Source: Candidatus Bathyarchaeota archaeon (lineage in GTDB: Archaea; Thermoproteota; Bathyarchaeia; 40CM-2-53-6; RBG-13-38-9). Taken from it: a DNA stretch of 41,160 nucleotides. The position numbers and the translations under genes are program-made. The notes below the pieces were generated by a model. That model saw nothing but the letters and a program-made list of their open reading frames with translations, did not search any database and had not been told where the DNA came from. Shown one piece after another: positions 32,748 through 40,268 of this stretch (position 1 is its first letter; the number at the start of each line of letters is the position of its first letter). The stretch spans positions 1 to 41,160 of the forward strand of contig JAGTRD010000010.1 of assembly GCA_018396915.1 (NCBI GenBank), read 5' to 3'.

Positions 32748-33850
32748 ACGTCAACAGTCAAACTTTGAAAAACATTCTTACACTGATAGGAACATATGAT
32801 CCTGGACTATTCCCCGAGGATGTAACGAGAATATACGGGATACCAGAGAAAGACATAGTGAACCTGGGTTCAAACGAGAATCCGTACATGCTTCCAGAGG
32901 AGATTATTGGAAAAATCGCCGATGAACTGCATAAAATAAACAGATATCCAAACCCATCATATATGGACCTTAAAGAAGCGATCTCCGATTACATAGGCCT
33001 GCCTTCGAGCCACATAACCGTTGGAAACGGCTCGTCAGACCTCATAGACATGATATGTAAGGCAACAATTAACCCCCTGGACAAGATAATCATACCGATC
33101 CCCACATACACCCTCTATATGCTAACCTCGATGTTATGGGAGGCTGAGATAAAATATCTAGAGACTGAAGGTGAAGGCTTCCATGTGAGAGCCTCAAGCC
33201 TAGAACCGCACATGAAAAATGCAAAATTGGTCTTTCTAGGCTCACCGAACAATCCAACAGGCAGAAGCATAGATAGAAAGGAGCTTGAGAAGATGCTTGA
33301 GTTTGAGAGTCCCCTCATCATCGTAGACGAGGCTTACGCTGAATTCTCAGGTAAGACAGCGATGGAACTTGTGAAAAACAGTGAGAACCTCATTGTACTC
33401 CGGTCGATGTCGAAATATTTTTGTCTCGCAGGACTCAGAATCGGATACGCTGTCTCAAACCCTAAAATCATTGAAGGTCTAGAGAAGGTCAGGCTACCCT
33501 TCACCGTGAATAGGCTAGCCCAAACTGCTGCCATACAGGCCCTCAAGGACCTCAAACATTTCAGGGCGATCGCTGAGGAGATAAATAGGGCGAGGGAAGA
33601 CTTGTCGAGGGAGCTCAAGAAGATAGGGTTTGAGCCCATACCCTCCGACAGCAACTTTCTAATGGTCAAATTGCCCGAAGGCCAGGATTCTGAGGTATTC
33701 ACTCATAGACTGGCGAGTAAAGGGGTGATAATAAGGAGTCTGAAGAACCTCCCTGGATTAACATTGGGAGAATATGTGAGGGTTACTGTTGGAAGGAGGG
33801 ATGAGAATAAAAAGTTCCTTAAAGCATGTTGGGAGGTTCTTTCAGAGTGA
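32744..33850 (+). CDS. hisC: Histidinol-phosphate aminotransferase
   Basis: A class I/II PLP aminotransferase of 368 residues. HisC-type features: LGSNENPYMLPEE and RYPNPSYMDLKEAI at the N-terminus, GSPNNPTGRS, DEAYAEFS, and the PLP-binding SMSKYFCLAGLRIGYA with Lys224. It converts imidazole-acetol phosphate and glutamate to histidinol phosphate in histidine synthesis; relatives act on aromatic keto acids. No other his gene is in the window. It overlaps the previous gene by 4 nt and may draw on glutamate metabolism with glnA. Confidence 0.92.
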   Translation: MNVNSQTLKNILTLIGTYDPGLFPEDVTRIYGIPEKDIVNLGSNENPYMLPEEIIGKIADELHKINRYPNPSYMDLKEAISDYIGLPSSHITVGNGSSDLIDMICKATINPLDKIIIPIPTYTLYMLTSMLWEAEIKYLETEGEGFHVRASSLEPHMKNAKLVFLGSPNNPTGRSIDRKELEKMLEFESPLIIVDEAYAEFSGKTAMELVKNSENLIVLRSMSKYFCLAGLRIGYAVSNPKIIEGLEKVRLPFTVNRLAQTAAIQALKDLKHFRAIAEEINRAREDLSRELKKIGFEPIPSDSNFLMVKLPEGQDSEVFTHRLASKGVIIRSLKNLPGLTLGEYVRVTVGRRDENKKFLKACWEVLSE

Positions 33851-33886
33851 AGATGTCGTATATTCTAGCCGAAACCTATACAATAG

Positions 33887-33906
33887 CACTACTATTTTGA
33901 GTAGTG
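33887..33906. repeat. Stem-loop after hisC
   Basis: CACTACT (33887-33893) pairs with AGTAGTG (33900-33906) over a 6-nt loop, and the stem can extend by a G-T and an A-T pair. It lies 37 nt after hisC and upstream of tatA, followed by TTAATAAACC which could be the tatA TATA box. It may be a terminator-like hairpin or an operator. Confidence 0.4.
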
Positions 33907-33950
33907 TTAATAAACCTCCTCCTAGACATAGAAAGGGCGAGGTGGATTTG

Positions 33951-34256
33951 ATGCCTTTCATAGGCCCTTGGGAAATAGCCCTAATCCTAGTGATAGTCCT
34001 AATAATATTTGGTCCGAAGAAGCTCCCTGAACTTGCCAGATCGATAGGAGACGCTATTAGACAGTACAGGCAAGCTACCGAAGGGTTGACTGCGCCTCCA
34101 CCAGCAACATCAGCCCAACCTGCACCTGCCCAGAAGTCTACGGATATTCTAATACAGACCGCCAAGCAGCTTGGCATACAGACGGAAGGAAAAACTATGG
34201 AGGAGATCTCTAGGGAGATCACTGAAAGGGCTAAGAAAGAGGGTGAGGCCAAGTAA
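33951..34256 (+). CDS. tatA: Twin-arginine translocase subunit TatA/E
   Basis: A protein of 101 residues with a short N-terminal transmembrane helix (about 5-22), the hinge FGPKKLPELARSIGDA and an amphipathic helix, then a Pro/Ala-rich and charged tail. This is the TatA/TatE layout; the protein forms the size-variable part of the Tat pore for folded proteins. The ATG at 33951 follows GAGGTGGATTTG with a good spacer; the open frame extends upstream into hisC but without coding character. TatC is not in the window. The final ~30 residues (QTAKQLGIQTEGKTMEEISR) form an extra small helical domain. Confidence 0.93.
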   Translation: MPFIGPWEIALILVIVLIIFGPKKLPELARSIGDAIRQYRQATEGLTAPPPATSAQPAPAQKSTDILIQTAKQLGIQTEGKTMEEISREITERAKKEGEAK

Positions 34257-34352
34257 TCTATCGTAGTCTGGACCCCACTGCAGATAGGCCTCGAATCGAC
34301 TATTGAACGGTTAAACGACGATACTTCAGAAGGAGGGTGGTGTTTACTCTAC

Positions 34353-36284
34353 TCAATTTATTGAGCATATTGGGGTAGGGCATCCTCCACCATACTCCGC
34401 CTCAGCGCTCACATAGTTCATGGTTGAACCTATGTATAGGACCTGTTGCCTCTTACTCCCGTACCTGTAGACTGTTATCCCTTTACACTTCAGTTTGTAG
34501 GCCAACCAGTAAGCCTTCTCAACATCCTCAGGTGTAGCGTCGTTTGGAAAGTTTATCGTCTTGGAGACGGCGTTATCTACATGCCTCTGGAAGACAGCCT
34601 GCATCCTTACATGCCACTCAGGCTTTATGTCGAAGGCTGTGGCGAAGAGTCTCCTCACATCTTCAGGAACCTCCTCGATCTTCCTCACAGATCCTGTTCT
34701 CGCTATCTTGGAGATGAGCTCCTCACTATAGAAGCCACGCTCCTTCGCTAACCTCTCGAACTCAGAGTTTATCTCGGTGAGTCTCGTTCCCTCCATCACG
34801 TTACGTATGAAGGCGACAGCGAATAGGGGTTCGATGCCGCTGCTTACACCGGCTATTATGCTGATGGTCCCTGTCGGCGCGATAGTCGTCACTGTGGCAT
34901 TCCTCATGGCCTTGAAACCCCTGGTGGGCCATATGCTCATCTCGAAATTTGGGAATGAACCCCTCATCTCACCGAGTTCGGCGGAGTATCTGTGCCCCTC
35001 ATCATTTATGAACTTCATAACCTCCTCCCCGAACCTTAGGGCGTCGTCTGAGTCGTAGGGTATTCCCATCTTTATCAATGCGTCGGCGAAACCCATGACG
35101 CCCAACCCTATCTTCCTATTCCCCTTTGTAACTTTCTCCACATTCGGTGTGGGGTACCTGTTTGCATCTATAACATTGTCTAGGAAATGGACAGATCTCC
35201 TGACGCAACCCCTCAACCCATCCCAATCTACCTTTCCGTCCTCGATGAACTTTGCAAGGTTTATTGAGCCCAGATTACAAGACTCATTTGGTAAGAGGGG
35301 CTGCTCGCCACAGGGGTTTGTGCTCTCTATAGGGCCCAGTTGAGGTGTTGGGTTATGCCTGTTCACCTCATCGATGAATATCAGTCCTGGATCCCCTGTC
35401 CTCCATGCTGATGTAACTATTAGATTCCAAAGGGTTCTAGCCTTCATCTTACGTGTAGGCTTACCTGTCCTCGGATTTACCAGCTCAAAGTCGAGATCAT
35501 TCTCAACCGCCTCCATGAAAGAGTCTGTGACTGCCACAGACAGGTTGAAGTTTGTCAGGAACCCCTCCCTTTCCTTCGCAGTTATGAACTCTATAATGTC
35601 TGGGTGGTCGACTCTCAGAACAGCCATGTTCGCGCCCCTTCTCCTACCACCCTGCTTTATAACATCCGTTGCAGCGTCGAAGATTCTCATGAAAGAGATT
35701 GGTCCAGAAGCGATGCCTCCTGTCGACCCTACAAAGTCTCCCTTCGGCCTAAGCCTCGAGAACGAGAAACCTGTTCCACCCCCACTCTGATGGATCAAAG
35801 CCATGTCTCTGAGAGTGTTGAATATCTCCGAGATCGAATCGTTAACCGGCAGAACATAGCAAGCTGAGAGTTGACCCAGCCTCGTACCGGCATTCATGAG
35901 TGTCGGCGAGTTCGGTAGGAAGTAAAGCTTAGACATCAGGCTATAGAATTCCTGGGTCGGGTCTGCACTCCCACCATACTTAAGGTCTACAGATGCGATA
36001 GACTTAGCAACCCTCATGAACATTCGGGCAGGAGTCTCAATCACCCTGCCAGACTCGTCCTTGAGTAGGTATCTACGCTCAAGGACATTGATGGCGTTGA
36101 TTGATAGTTTCAGCTCATCCTCAACGCCGAATATCCTCTTCGCCTCACGAATCTCAGCGCGCCTCTTCCTGTATAGGATGTAGGCCTTAGCAACTTCTGG
36201 GAGTCCCTCAAGCATCAAAACCCTCTCAACAATATCCTGAACGTCTTCAACACCAGGAATCTTTCCCTCGAACTTATCCTCCAA
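34353..36284 (-). CDS. nrdJ: Adenosylcobalamin-dependent (class II) ribonucleotide reductase
   Basis: Converts ribonucleotides to deoxyribonucleotides with adenosylcobalamin as radical source. Seen here: the last part of an ATP-cone (ELEDKFEGKIPGVEDVQDIVERVLMLEG), then the ten-stranded barrel with SACYVLPVNDS, GGTGFSFSRLRP, NPCGEQPLLPNESCNLGSINL (radical and redox Cys, catalytic Asn/Glu) and PTGTISIIAGVSSGIEP. The C-terminus ends GGGCPTPICSIN with a Cys pair for re-reduction. The first conventional start in frame is a TTG at 36284, but the ATP-cone clearly begins about 51 codons upstream (next feature), so the gene start is abnormal. The length with the cone is about 695 residues. Its cofactor could come from the cob genes at 37.7-41.2 kb. 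Confidence 0.93.
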   Translation of the reverse strand: MEDKFEGKIPGVEDVQDIVERVLMLEGLPEVAKAYILYRKRRAEIREAKRIFGVEDELKLSINAINVLERRYLLKDESGRVIETPARMFMRVAKSIASVDLKYGGSADPTQEFYSLMSKLYFLPNSPTLMNAGTRLGQLSACYVLPVNDSISEIFNTLRDMALIHQSGGGTGFSFSRLRPKGDFVGSTGGIASGPISFMRIFDAATDVIKQGGRRRGANMAVLRVDHPDIIEFITAKEREGFLTNFNLSVAVTDSFMEAVENDLDFELVNPRTGKPTRKMKARTLWNLIVTSAWRTGDPGLIFIDEVNRHNPTPQLGPIESTNPCGEQPLLPNESCNLGSINLAKFIEDGKVDWDGLRGCVRRSVHFLDNVIDANRYPTPNVEKVTKGNRKIGLGVMGFADALIKMGIPYDSDDALRFGEEVMKFINDEGHRYSAELGEMRGSFPNFEMSIWPTRGFKAMRNATVTTIAPTGTISIIAGVSSGIEPLFAVAFIRNVMEGTRLTEINSEFERLAKERGFYSEELISKIARTGSVRKIEEVPEDVRRLFATAFDIKPEWHVRMQAVFQRHVDNAVSKTINFPNDATPEDVEKAYWLAYKLKCKGITVYRYGSKRQQVLYIGSTMNYVSAEAEYGGGCPTPICSIN

Positions 36285-36447
36285 CTCATCTACAACTATC
36301 TTTGTAATCCTTCCAGCGACTCCACCATCCGAAGTTGAGACAGCATCAATAGCCTTCTTTATAGCAGCCTCAATCTTCCCAGGCTCAAAATCTACTATTC
36401 GACCATCCCTCTTGCGGATTTTAGAGATCTTATAGCCCGAGAGACAT
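36285..36447 (-). other. 5' part of nrdJ encoding the ATP-cone, without a normal start codon
   Basis: The minus-strand frame of nrdJ stays open upstream to 36446 and encodes GYKISKIRKRDGRIVDFEPG followed by KIEAAIKKAIDAVS, the ATP-cone allosteric domain. It contains no ATG, GTG or TTG before 36284 and meets a TGA at 36449. An ATG at 36447-36445, right behind GGGGTG, is one frame off; loss of one G from the GGG at 36438-36436 would join it to the cone. Either a frameshift (biological or assembly error) or a rare start codon is implied. Confidence 0.7.
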
Positions 36448-36548
36448 CACCCCAACCTTCAAACAATCAGAGATTTACCTGTCGACATAATGAAACTGGC
36501 CCCTTCATTTATATGAACATGGAGGGCTAGGATAAAAATCTTGTAAAT

Positions 36549-36749
36549 ATGTTTATTCTCGACGAGGAACATTTTGCAAACCATTACAGACCTGACCATG
36601 TATGCCGGCTATGTGAAAACTATCAAAATTTCGCCTATGCAATAGAGTGTTTTCTCCACCAGCCTAGAGCCAAAAAAATAGGGAGAGGTGCAGGCTCAAA
36701 CCTAAGGGCCCGCATATTCAGAGGAATGGCCGGACGGCTATGTAGCTGA
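36549..36749 (+). CDS. Doubtful 66-codon ORF with a CxxC
   Basis: An open frame of 66 codons behind a TATA-like TTTATAT (about 36508-36514). It contains HVCRLCENY and a basic C-terminal third. It overlaps the end of the minus-strand Lys/Pro-rich gene by 12 nt. I recognise no family and the ribosome site is weak, so it may be chance. Confidence 0.25.
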   Translation: MFILDEEHFANHYRPDHVCRLCENYQNFAYAIECFLHQPRAKKIGRGAGSNLRARIFRGMAGRLCS

Positions 36750-36884
36750 CTCCGCTGATGGTGGAGTCTCAACTTTTGGAGCTTCAGATGGGGGTGGGGT
36801 TGGAGGAGGTTTGGGCTTGGCCTTCTTCTTAGGTTTAGCCTTCTTCTTAGGTTTAGTCTTTACACTCTTCTTAGGCAAAGCCAT
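36738..36884 (-). CDS. 48-residue Lys/Pro-rich basic protein
   Basis: The ATG at 36884 opens MALPKKSVKTKPKKKAKPKK, then more KAKPK units, a Pro-rich linker and a short acidic end. The Lys-Pro-Lys-Lys-Ala repeats resemble the tail of histone H1 or of bacterial HU/H1-like DNA-compacting proteins. A TATA-like ATCTTAAATCTA (complement of about 36910-36921) lies about 30 nt upstream, giving a nearly leaderless mRNA. A longer frame starting at 36944 has no coding character before the ATG. A nucleic-acid-binding role is inferred from charge only. Confidence 0.6.
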   Translation of the reverse strand: MALPKKSVKTKPKKKAKPKKKAKPKPPPTPPPSEAPKVETPPSAESAT

Positions 36885-36981
36885 TACCAGAGAGATGAAT
36901 GTAGCTGATCTTAGATTTAAGATTGTAGTATAGGTAAACCCCATTCTCCATCATAATACGTTAAGAATAGAGATTGTTCTA

Positions 36982-37719
36982 TTATGGGCCGGCTAGGAAA
37001 CTCAAGGTCAAAGCGATTGAGTCGTAGATTCCATGCATAATGGCGACCGCTGTAGTGTTCCTTCCTAACCTCTGCCATATGAAGCCTAGGAATAGTCCTG
37101 CGACTAGGGTCGGCGCTATAGCTCTTACAATATTGAGTCCATGCATCAAGCCGAACAGTAGGGAGGCTAGAATCCACCCCTTCACTCTGCCAAGCGAATC
37201 TTCAAACCCCTTCTGGACATACCCTCTGAAGAAGAGCTCCTCTACAGGCCCAACCAAGACCATTGAGAAGGTGATTAGGATGAGGAGTTGGGCTGGGTCT
37301 CTGGGTGTGACGAGCCGCGTGAAAGCCTCTTCTGAAGGGTCGGAACCAAGAATGACGTTCTGCAGCCATGCGACAGTCGCCGCCGAAAAAAGCATCGCCA
37401 AAGCTAATAAGGCCATTCCGAAGGCCATGGTGGCTGAGACCCTCTTAAATCCCAATGTACTGAGACTTGCCTTACTCCTTCTCACAAATACCATAGTCAA
37501 CAATAGGATCGCAGACTCGTTCACAGGGATAGATACTAAAGATAAAGGGTACTGCGGGTCCTTGAGTGAGACTCCAACTAAGGTTAAGGCGAGGGAAGTC
37601 GCTAGGGAGGCCGCTAGTACACCAGCAACTACGACGATGAAACAAGCTAATGAAGACTTTGCTCCCCACACCCCACCACCTGGCCGACCGGATCCAACAT
37701 ATTCATCTATCGTCGACAT
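36982..37719 (-). CDS. CPBP-family intramembrane metalloprotease (CAAX protease-like)
   Basis: A 245-residue membrane protein with about seven helices. The catalytic set is complete: E160-E161-x-x-F-R (PVEELFFRGY), His193 in FGLMHGLN and the final HGIYDS with His229. This is the Rce1/CPBP (ABI) family, metal-dependent proteases inside the membrane. In archaea their substrates are mostly unknown. The gene ends the minus-strand run after cobY, 27 nt downstream of it, so it may share the cobamide transcript by read-through rather than by function. Confidence 0.9.
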   Translation of the reverse strand: MSTIDEYVGSGRPGGGVWGAKSSLACFIVVVAGVLAASLATSLALTLVGVSLKDPQYPLSLVSIPVNESAILLLTMVFVRRSKASLSTLGFKRVSATMAFGMALLALAMLFSAATVAWLQNVILGSDPSEEAFTRLVTPRDPAQLLILITFSMVLVGPVEELFFRGYVQKGFEDSLGRVKGWILASLLFGLMHGLNIVRAIAPTLVAGLFLGFIWQRLGRNTTAVAIMHGIYDSIALTLSFLAGP

Positions 37720-37746
37720 GACAATTCACGTTGCGCATACTAAATT

Positions 37747-38385
37747 TCACTGGTCGATATATATTGAGCCGACCTTACTCTGCGAGTTGCCAGTAATATA
37801 TTGTTTACTTAGCAGCCTACGCAGCCTCTCAACGTCGCGTGGGGTGTTGATGTTTAGAGAAACCTCCAATGAGTCTACTAGTAGATCAGCCTCCTCTATA
37901 TGTTCCATCCAAATATAGTTACTATCTATGATATTCAATCCGGCTGGCCTCAACCTCTCCTCACCTTCGGAACTGTCTTTCCTCCCACCCCGACTATGTG
38001 TAACAACCTTCAACGCCGGTTTTCCACATGTAAAGTAATGCTGGATGACATAATCTATCAGTCGACTCGAGATTAGAGGTAGGTCTGCTGAGACTACTAA
38101 AACTATCCTTGGAACTAGCGTCTCAATGGCCTGCCTCGCATCTGCGACATATCCTGAGCCTTCGGTTCTTATCACCCTCAATCCCATCCTAACCGCCTCC
38201 TCCTCGGTTCTTGGTGTGTATCGGCTTGTGGCGATGATGACCTCGCCAATTTTGGAGGAGCCCTTGAGAGCCTCAACTACCCTCAAAAGCATGCTCTTAC
38301 TATCGATGATGATGAGGGGTTTCTCAACTTCAGAGCCCATTCTGGTCCCCCTTCCACCAGCCATGATCAGGCCGACTAGATCCAA
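37747..38385 (-). CDS. cobY: GTP:adenosylcobinamide-phosphate guanylyltransferase CobY
   Basis: A nucleotidyltransferase with the start motif GLIMAGGRGTRMGSEVEKPL (GTP-binding loop), VLVVSADLPLISS and a late Asn/Thr/Pro segment (NINTPRDVERL). CobY is the archaeal replacement of bacterial CobU and attaches GMP to adenosylcobinamide phosphate. I choose the TTG at 38385, which overlaps the cobS stop by 10 nt; a start farther upstream at 38463 would run deep into cobS. The product is 212 residues. It sits between cobS and the CPBP protease. Confidence 0.9.
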   Translation of the reverse strand: MDLVGLIMAGGRGTRMGSEVEKPLIIIDSKSMLLRVVEALKGSSKIGEVIIATSRYTPRTEEEAVRMGLRVIRTEGSGYVADARQAIETLVPRIVLVVSADLPLISSRLIDYVIQHYFTCGKPALKVVTHSRGGRKDSSEGEERLRPAGLNIIDSNYIWMEHIEEADLLVDSLEVSLNINTPRDVERLRRLLSKQYITGNSQSKVGSIYIDQ

Positions 38386-39134
38386 TTTAGAGTCCCCATG
38401 GTAAGGAGGGATAAGGTTCTTGAGAGTTCGTTGACAGCTCCTAGGACGTCTCCTGTCACACATCGGAAGTTAATGTTTGATATGTAGTAGATTAAAATTC
38501 CAACAGTCAAGGCTGAAAATACGCCGACTAAACCCCTAATACCAATAGTGAGTGTGGAGACTCCTATAGTGAAGAGTAGAGATGTAATGAGAGTGATCTT
38601 GCCGCGTCGCCCAGTCAATGTTGAAATAAATATGGCGCCCAAACCATCCTGTGCTGGCTTACCTATCACGGCTACTAGAACCATGACAAGTTTGGCTGAA
38701 GCTTCGGAGACCACCATGAGTGGAGGGAGCTCTACAGCGGGGATCGACCATATGCATGAGGCTAAAAGGAGTGTGTTGAGGAGGCCAAGACCGAAACCTC
38801 CAGCGCCTGTACTCTTATCTCTCATAATGGAGACTTTCTCCTCAGGTGATCCATGAGCCATCACGCCATCACCAAAATCCAGTAGGCCGTCGAAATGGTG
38901 GAGGCCCGTGACTAGGTAGATGATGCAAATTGTCAAAACAGTTGATGTCAGACCTGTTGGGATGAGTTCCCTCAATATTTTTCCAAGGAGCCCTATGAAA
39001 AATCCGAGGGCAGCTCCAAAAATTGGGAAGAGATACATGTTGGATGCGGCCTCCCTGACTTCTCCGGGGTCTTTTCCAATGGGGATTATGGTCAGGAATG
39101 CCACAACACTCTTCAGGCCCCTCATTGGAGTCAT
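38376..39134 (-). CDS. cobS: Cobalamin synthase CobS
   Basis: A membrane protein of 252 residues that joins adenosylcobinamide-GDP to alpha-ribazole (or its phosphate), the last assembly step of cobamides. The core TGLHHFDGLLDFGDGVMAHG followed by KVSIMRDKSTGAGGFGLG carries the acidic residues of the CDP-alcohol-transferase-like active site. Several membrane helices surround it. It begins 5 nt after the cbiS stop; the next gene, cobY, overlaps its end. An ATG three codons in (39125) is an alternative start. Confidence 0.93.
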   Translation of the reverse strand: MTPMRGLKSVVAFLTIIPIGKDPGEVREAASNMYLFPIFGAALGFFIGLLGKILRELIPTGLTSTVLTICIIYLVTGLHHFDGLLDFGDGVMAHGSPEEKVSIMRDKSTGAGGFGLGLLNTLLLASCIWSIPAVELPPLMVVSEASAKLVMVLVAVIGKPAQDGLGAIFISTLTGRRGKITLITSLLFTIGVSTLTIGIRGLVGVFSALTVGILIYYISNINFRCVTGDVLGAVNELSRTLSLLTMGTLNWI

Positions 39135-39139
39135 CGAGG

Positions 39140-40267
39140 TTACCTTCGTCTTCCCAGTTTGGTGTAGACGTTTGATGAGACTCCAGCCACCAAGGCTCCT
39201 ACCGCATCGTCTGCGAATGGTCCAAGCCTCCTTATTATCCCCGGTTTGGCCCTGTCAAACCTCACATATTCAAATACGCCCTTGGCCCCTGCAATATAGT
39301 TGCTTATAGCCATCCCCAAGATTTCGTCTGCGAGGAGGCTCACAGGGTCCCTAGAATATTTTTTCTCTGGGAGGCTTGGAATGAGACCTGAGTAGCCGTC
39401 ATCATCAAGATGTAAAGCTCCAAGTACCAGGGCTGCGACGTTATGGTCTGAAGCAGCCTCCTCAAGGAGCCTCCTGAAAATTCTTCTAACCCTGATCTTT
39501 GAGCCTAAAGCCTTATGGTGAATATAGTTTTCCATGAAACTATCCTCAAGATCCTTGATTCTTATACCTCTCTCTTCGAGCCTGGTGAGCAACGGCCGGT
39601 TTGGAGTGGCCCCATCCTGCTTCTCAATAGCCTCCTTAACTGCCCTATGCACTGTATTTGCAATAGCCATACCAAGGGCTGTGCCTGGTCCTGCATAGTG
39701 ATGTTTTGGACCCTCCTCCACTGAGCCTACCATCACCGCATCTGTGGATGTCCCTGTAGCCAACCTATGTGAGATTGAACTTCTTATGTCGAGCTCCTTG
39801 AAGACTAGGGATTTCGCCTCAGTCACCGTTTGGACAGCGTTGACGAGGCAACTATCCGTGGCCCTGACGTTCATTAAAACGATAATGTTGACTGTTCCAG
39901 CATTGTTCGCCAGCGCAGGTTTCTCACCGGCCCTCATAGAGTTACTCGTCCCAGCCGTGGCCACCGTTGAGACTTTGACCTTGCCTAGGCTCAAGCTTGA
40001 GAGACCGAAACAATCAAGGTATGCTGCCGTCATGAAACCTGCTGTTGAATCCGGCGTCAGACCCAACCTGTATGCGTATGTTGCTAAGTAGGTTTGTGGA
40101 TCTCTGCACCTGAAGTTTTTCGGAACGTGCCTCACAATTATTGAGTTGACCCTGCGAAATCCTCCGTTGAGGACTGCAGAGCTGAGTGCCCTTACAGGCC
40201 TCTCAGACTTAATTATCAAACTCTCCCTAGAGCATTTCATGTGGGCGCCTACTGGAAGATTCGACAT
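39140..40267 (-). CDS. cbiS: CbiS: CbiZ amidohydrolase fused to CobZ phosphatase
   Basis: A bifunctional protein of 375 residues. The first ~215 residues are CbiZ (RALSSAVLNGGF, STVATAGTSNSMRAGE, TEAKSLVFKELDI, ATGTSTDAVMVGS), an adenosylcobinamide amidohydrolase that turns salvaged cobinamide into cobyric acid. The last ~150 residues (DHNVAALVLGALHLDDDGYS, DEILGMAISNY, DDAVGALVAG) are PgpA-like, as in archaeal CobZ, an alpha-ribazole-phosphate phosphatase. The same fusion, CbiS, is known from Methanopyrus kandleri, so both activities are established for the architecture. The ATG at 40267 starts one base after the cobT stop; a start 11 codons upstream would overlap cobT. Confidence 0.9.
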   Translation of the reverse strand: MSNLPVGAHMKCSRESLIIKSERPVRALSSAVLNGGFRRVNSIIVRHVPKNFRCRDPQTYLATYAYRLGLTPDSTAGFMTAAYLDCFGLSSLSLGKVKVSTVATAGTSNSMRAGEKPALANNAGTVNIIVLMNVRATDSCLVNAVQTVTEAKSLVFKELDIRSSISHRLATGTSTDAVMVGSVEEGPKHHYAGPGTALGMAIANTVHRAVKEAIEKQDGATPNRPLLTRLEERGIRIKDLEDSFMENYIHHKALGSKIRVRRIFRRLLEEAASDHNVAALVLGALHLDDDGYSGLIPSLPEKKYSRDPVSLLADEILGMAISNYIAGAKGVFEYVRFDRAKPGIIRRLGPFADDAVGALVAGVSSNVYTKLGRRR

Positions 40268-40268
40268 T

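Noticed and set aside
37040-37918. Plus-strand frame of 292 codons opposite the CPBP protease and cobY
   Set aside because: It spans two well-supported minus-strand genes and has no start signal or domain of its own.
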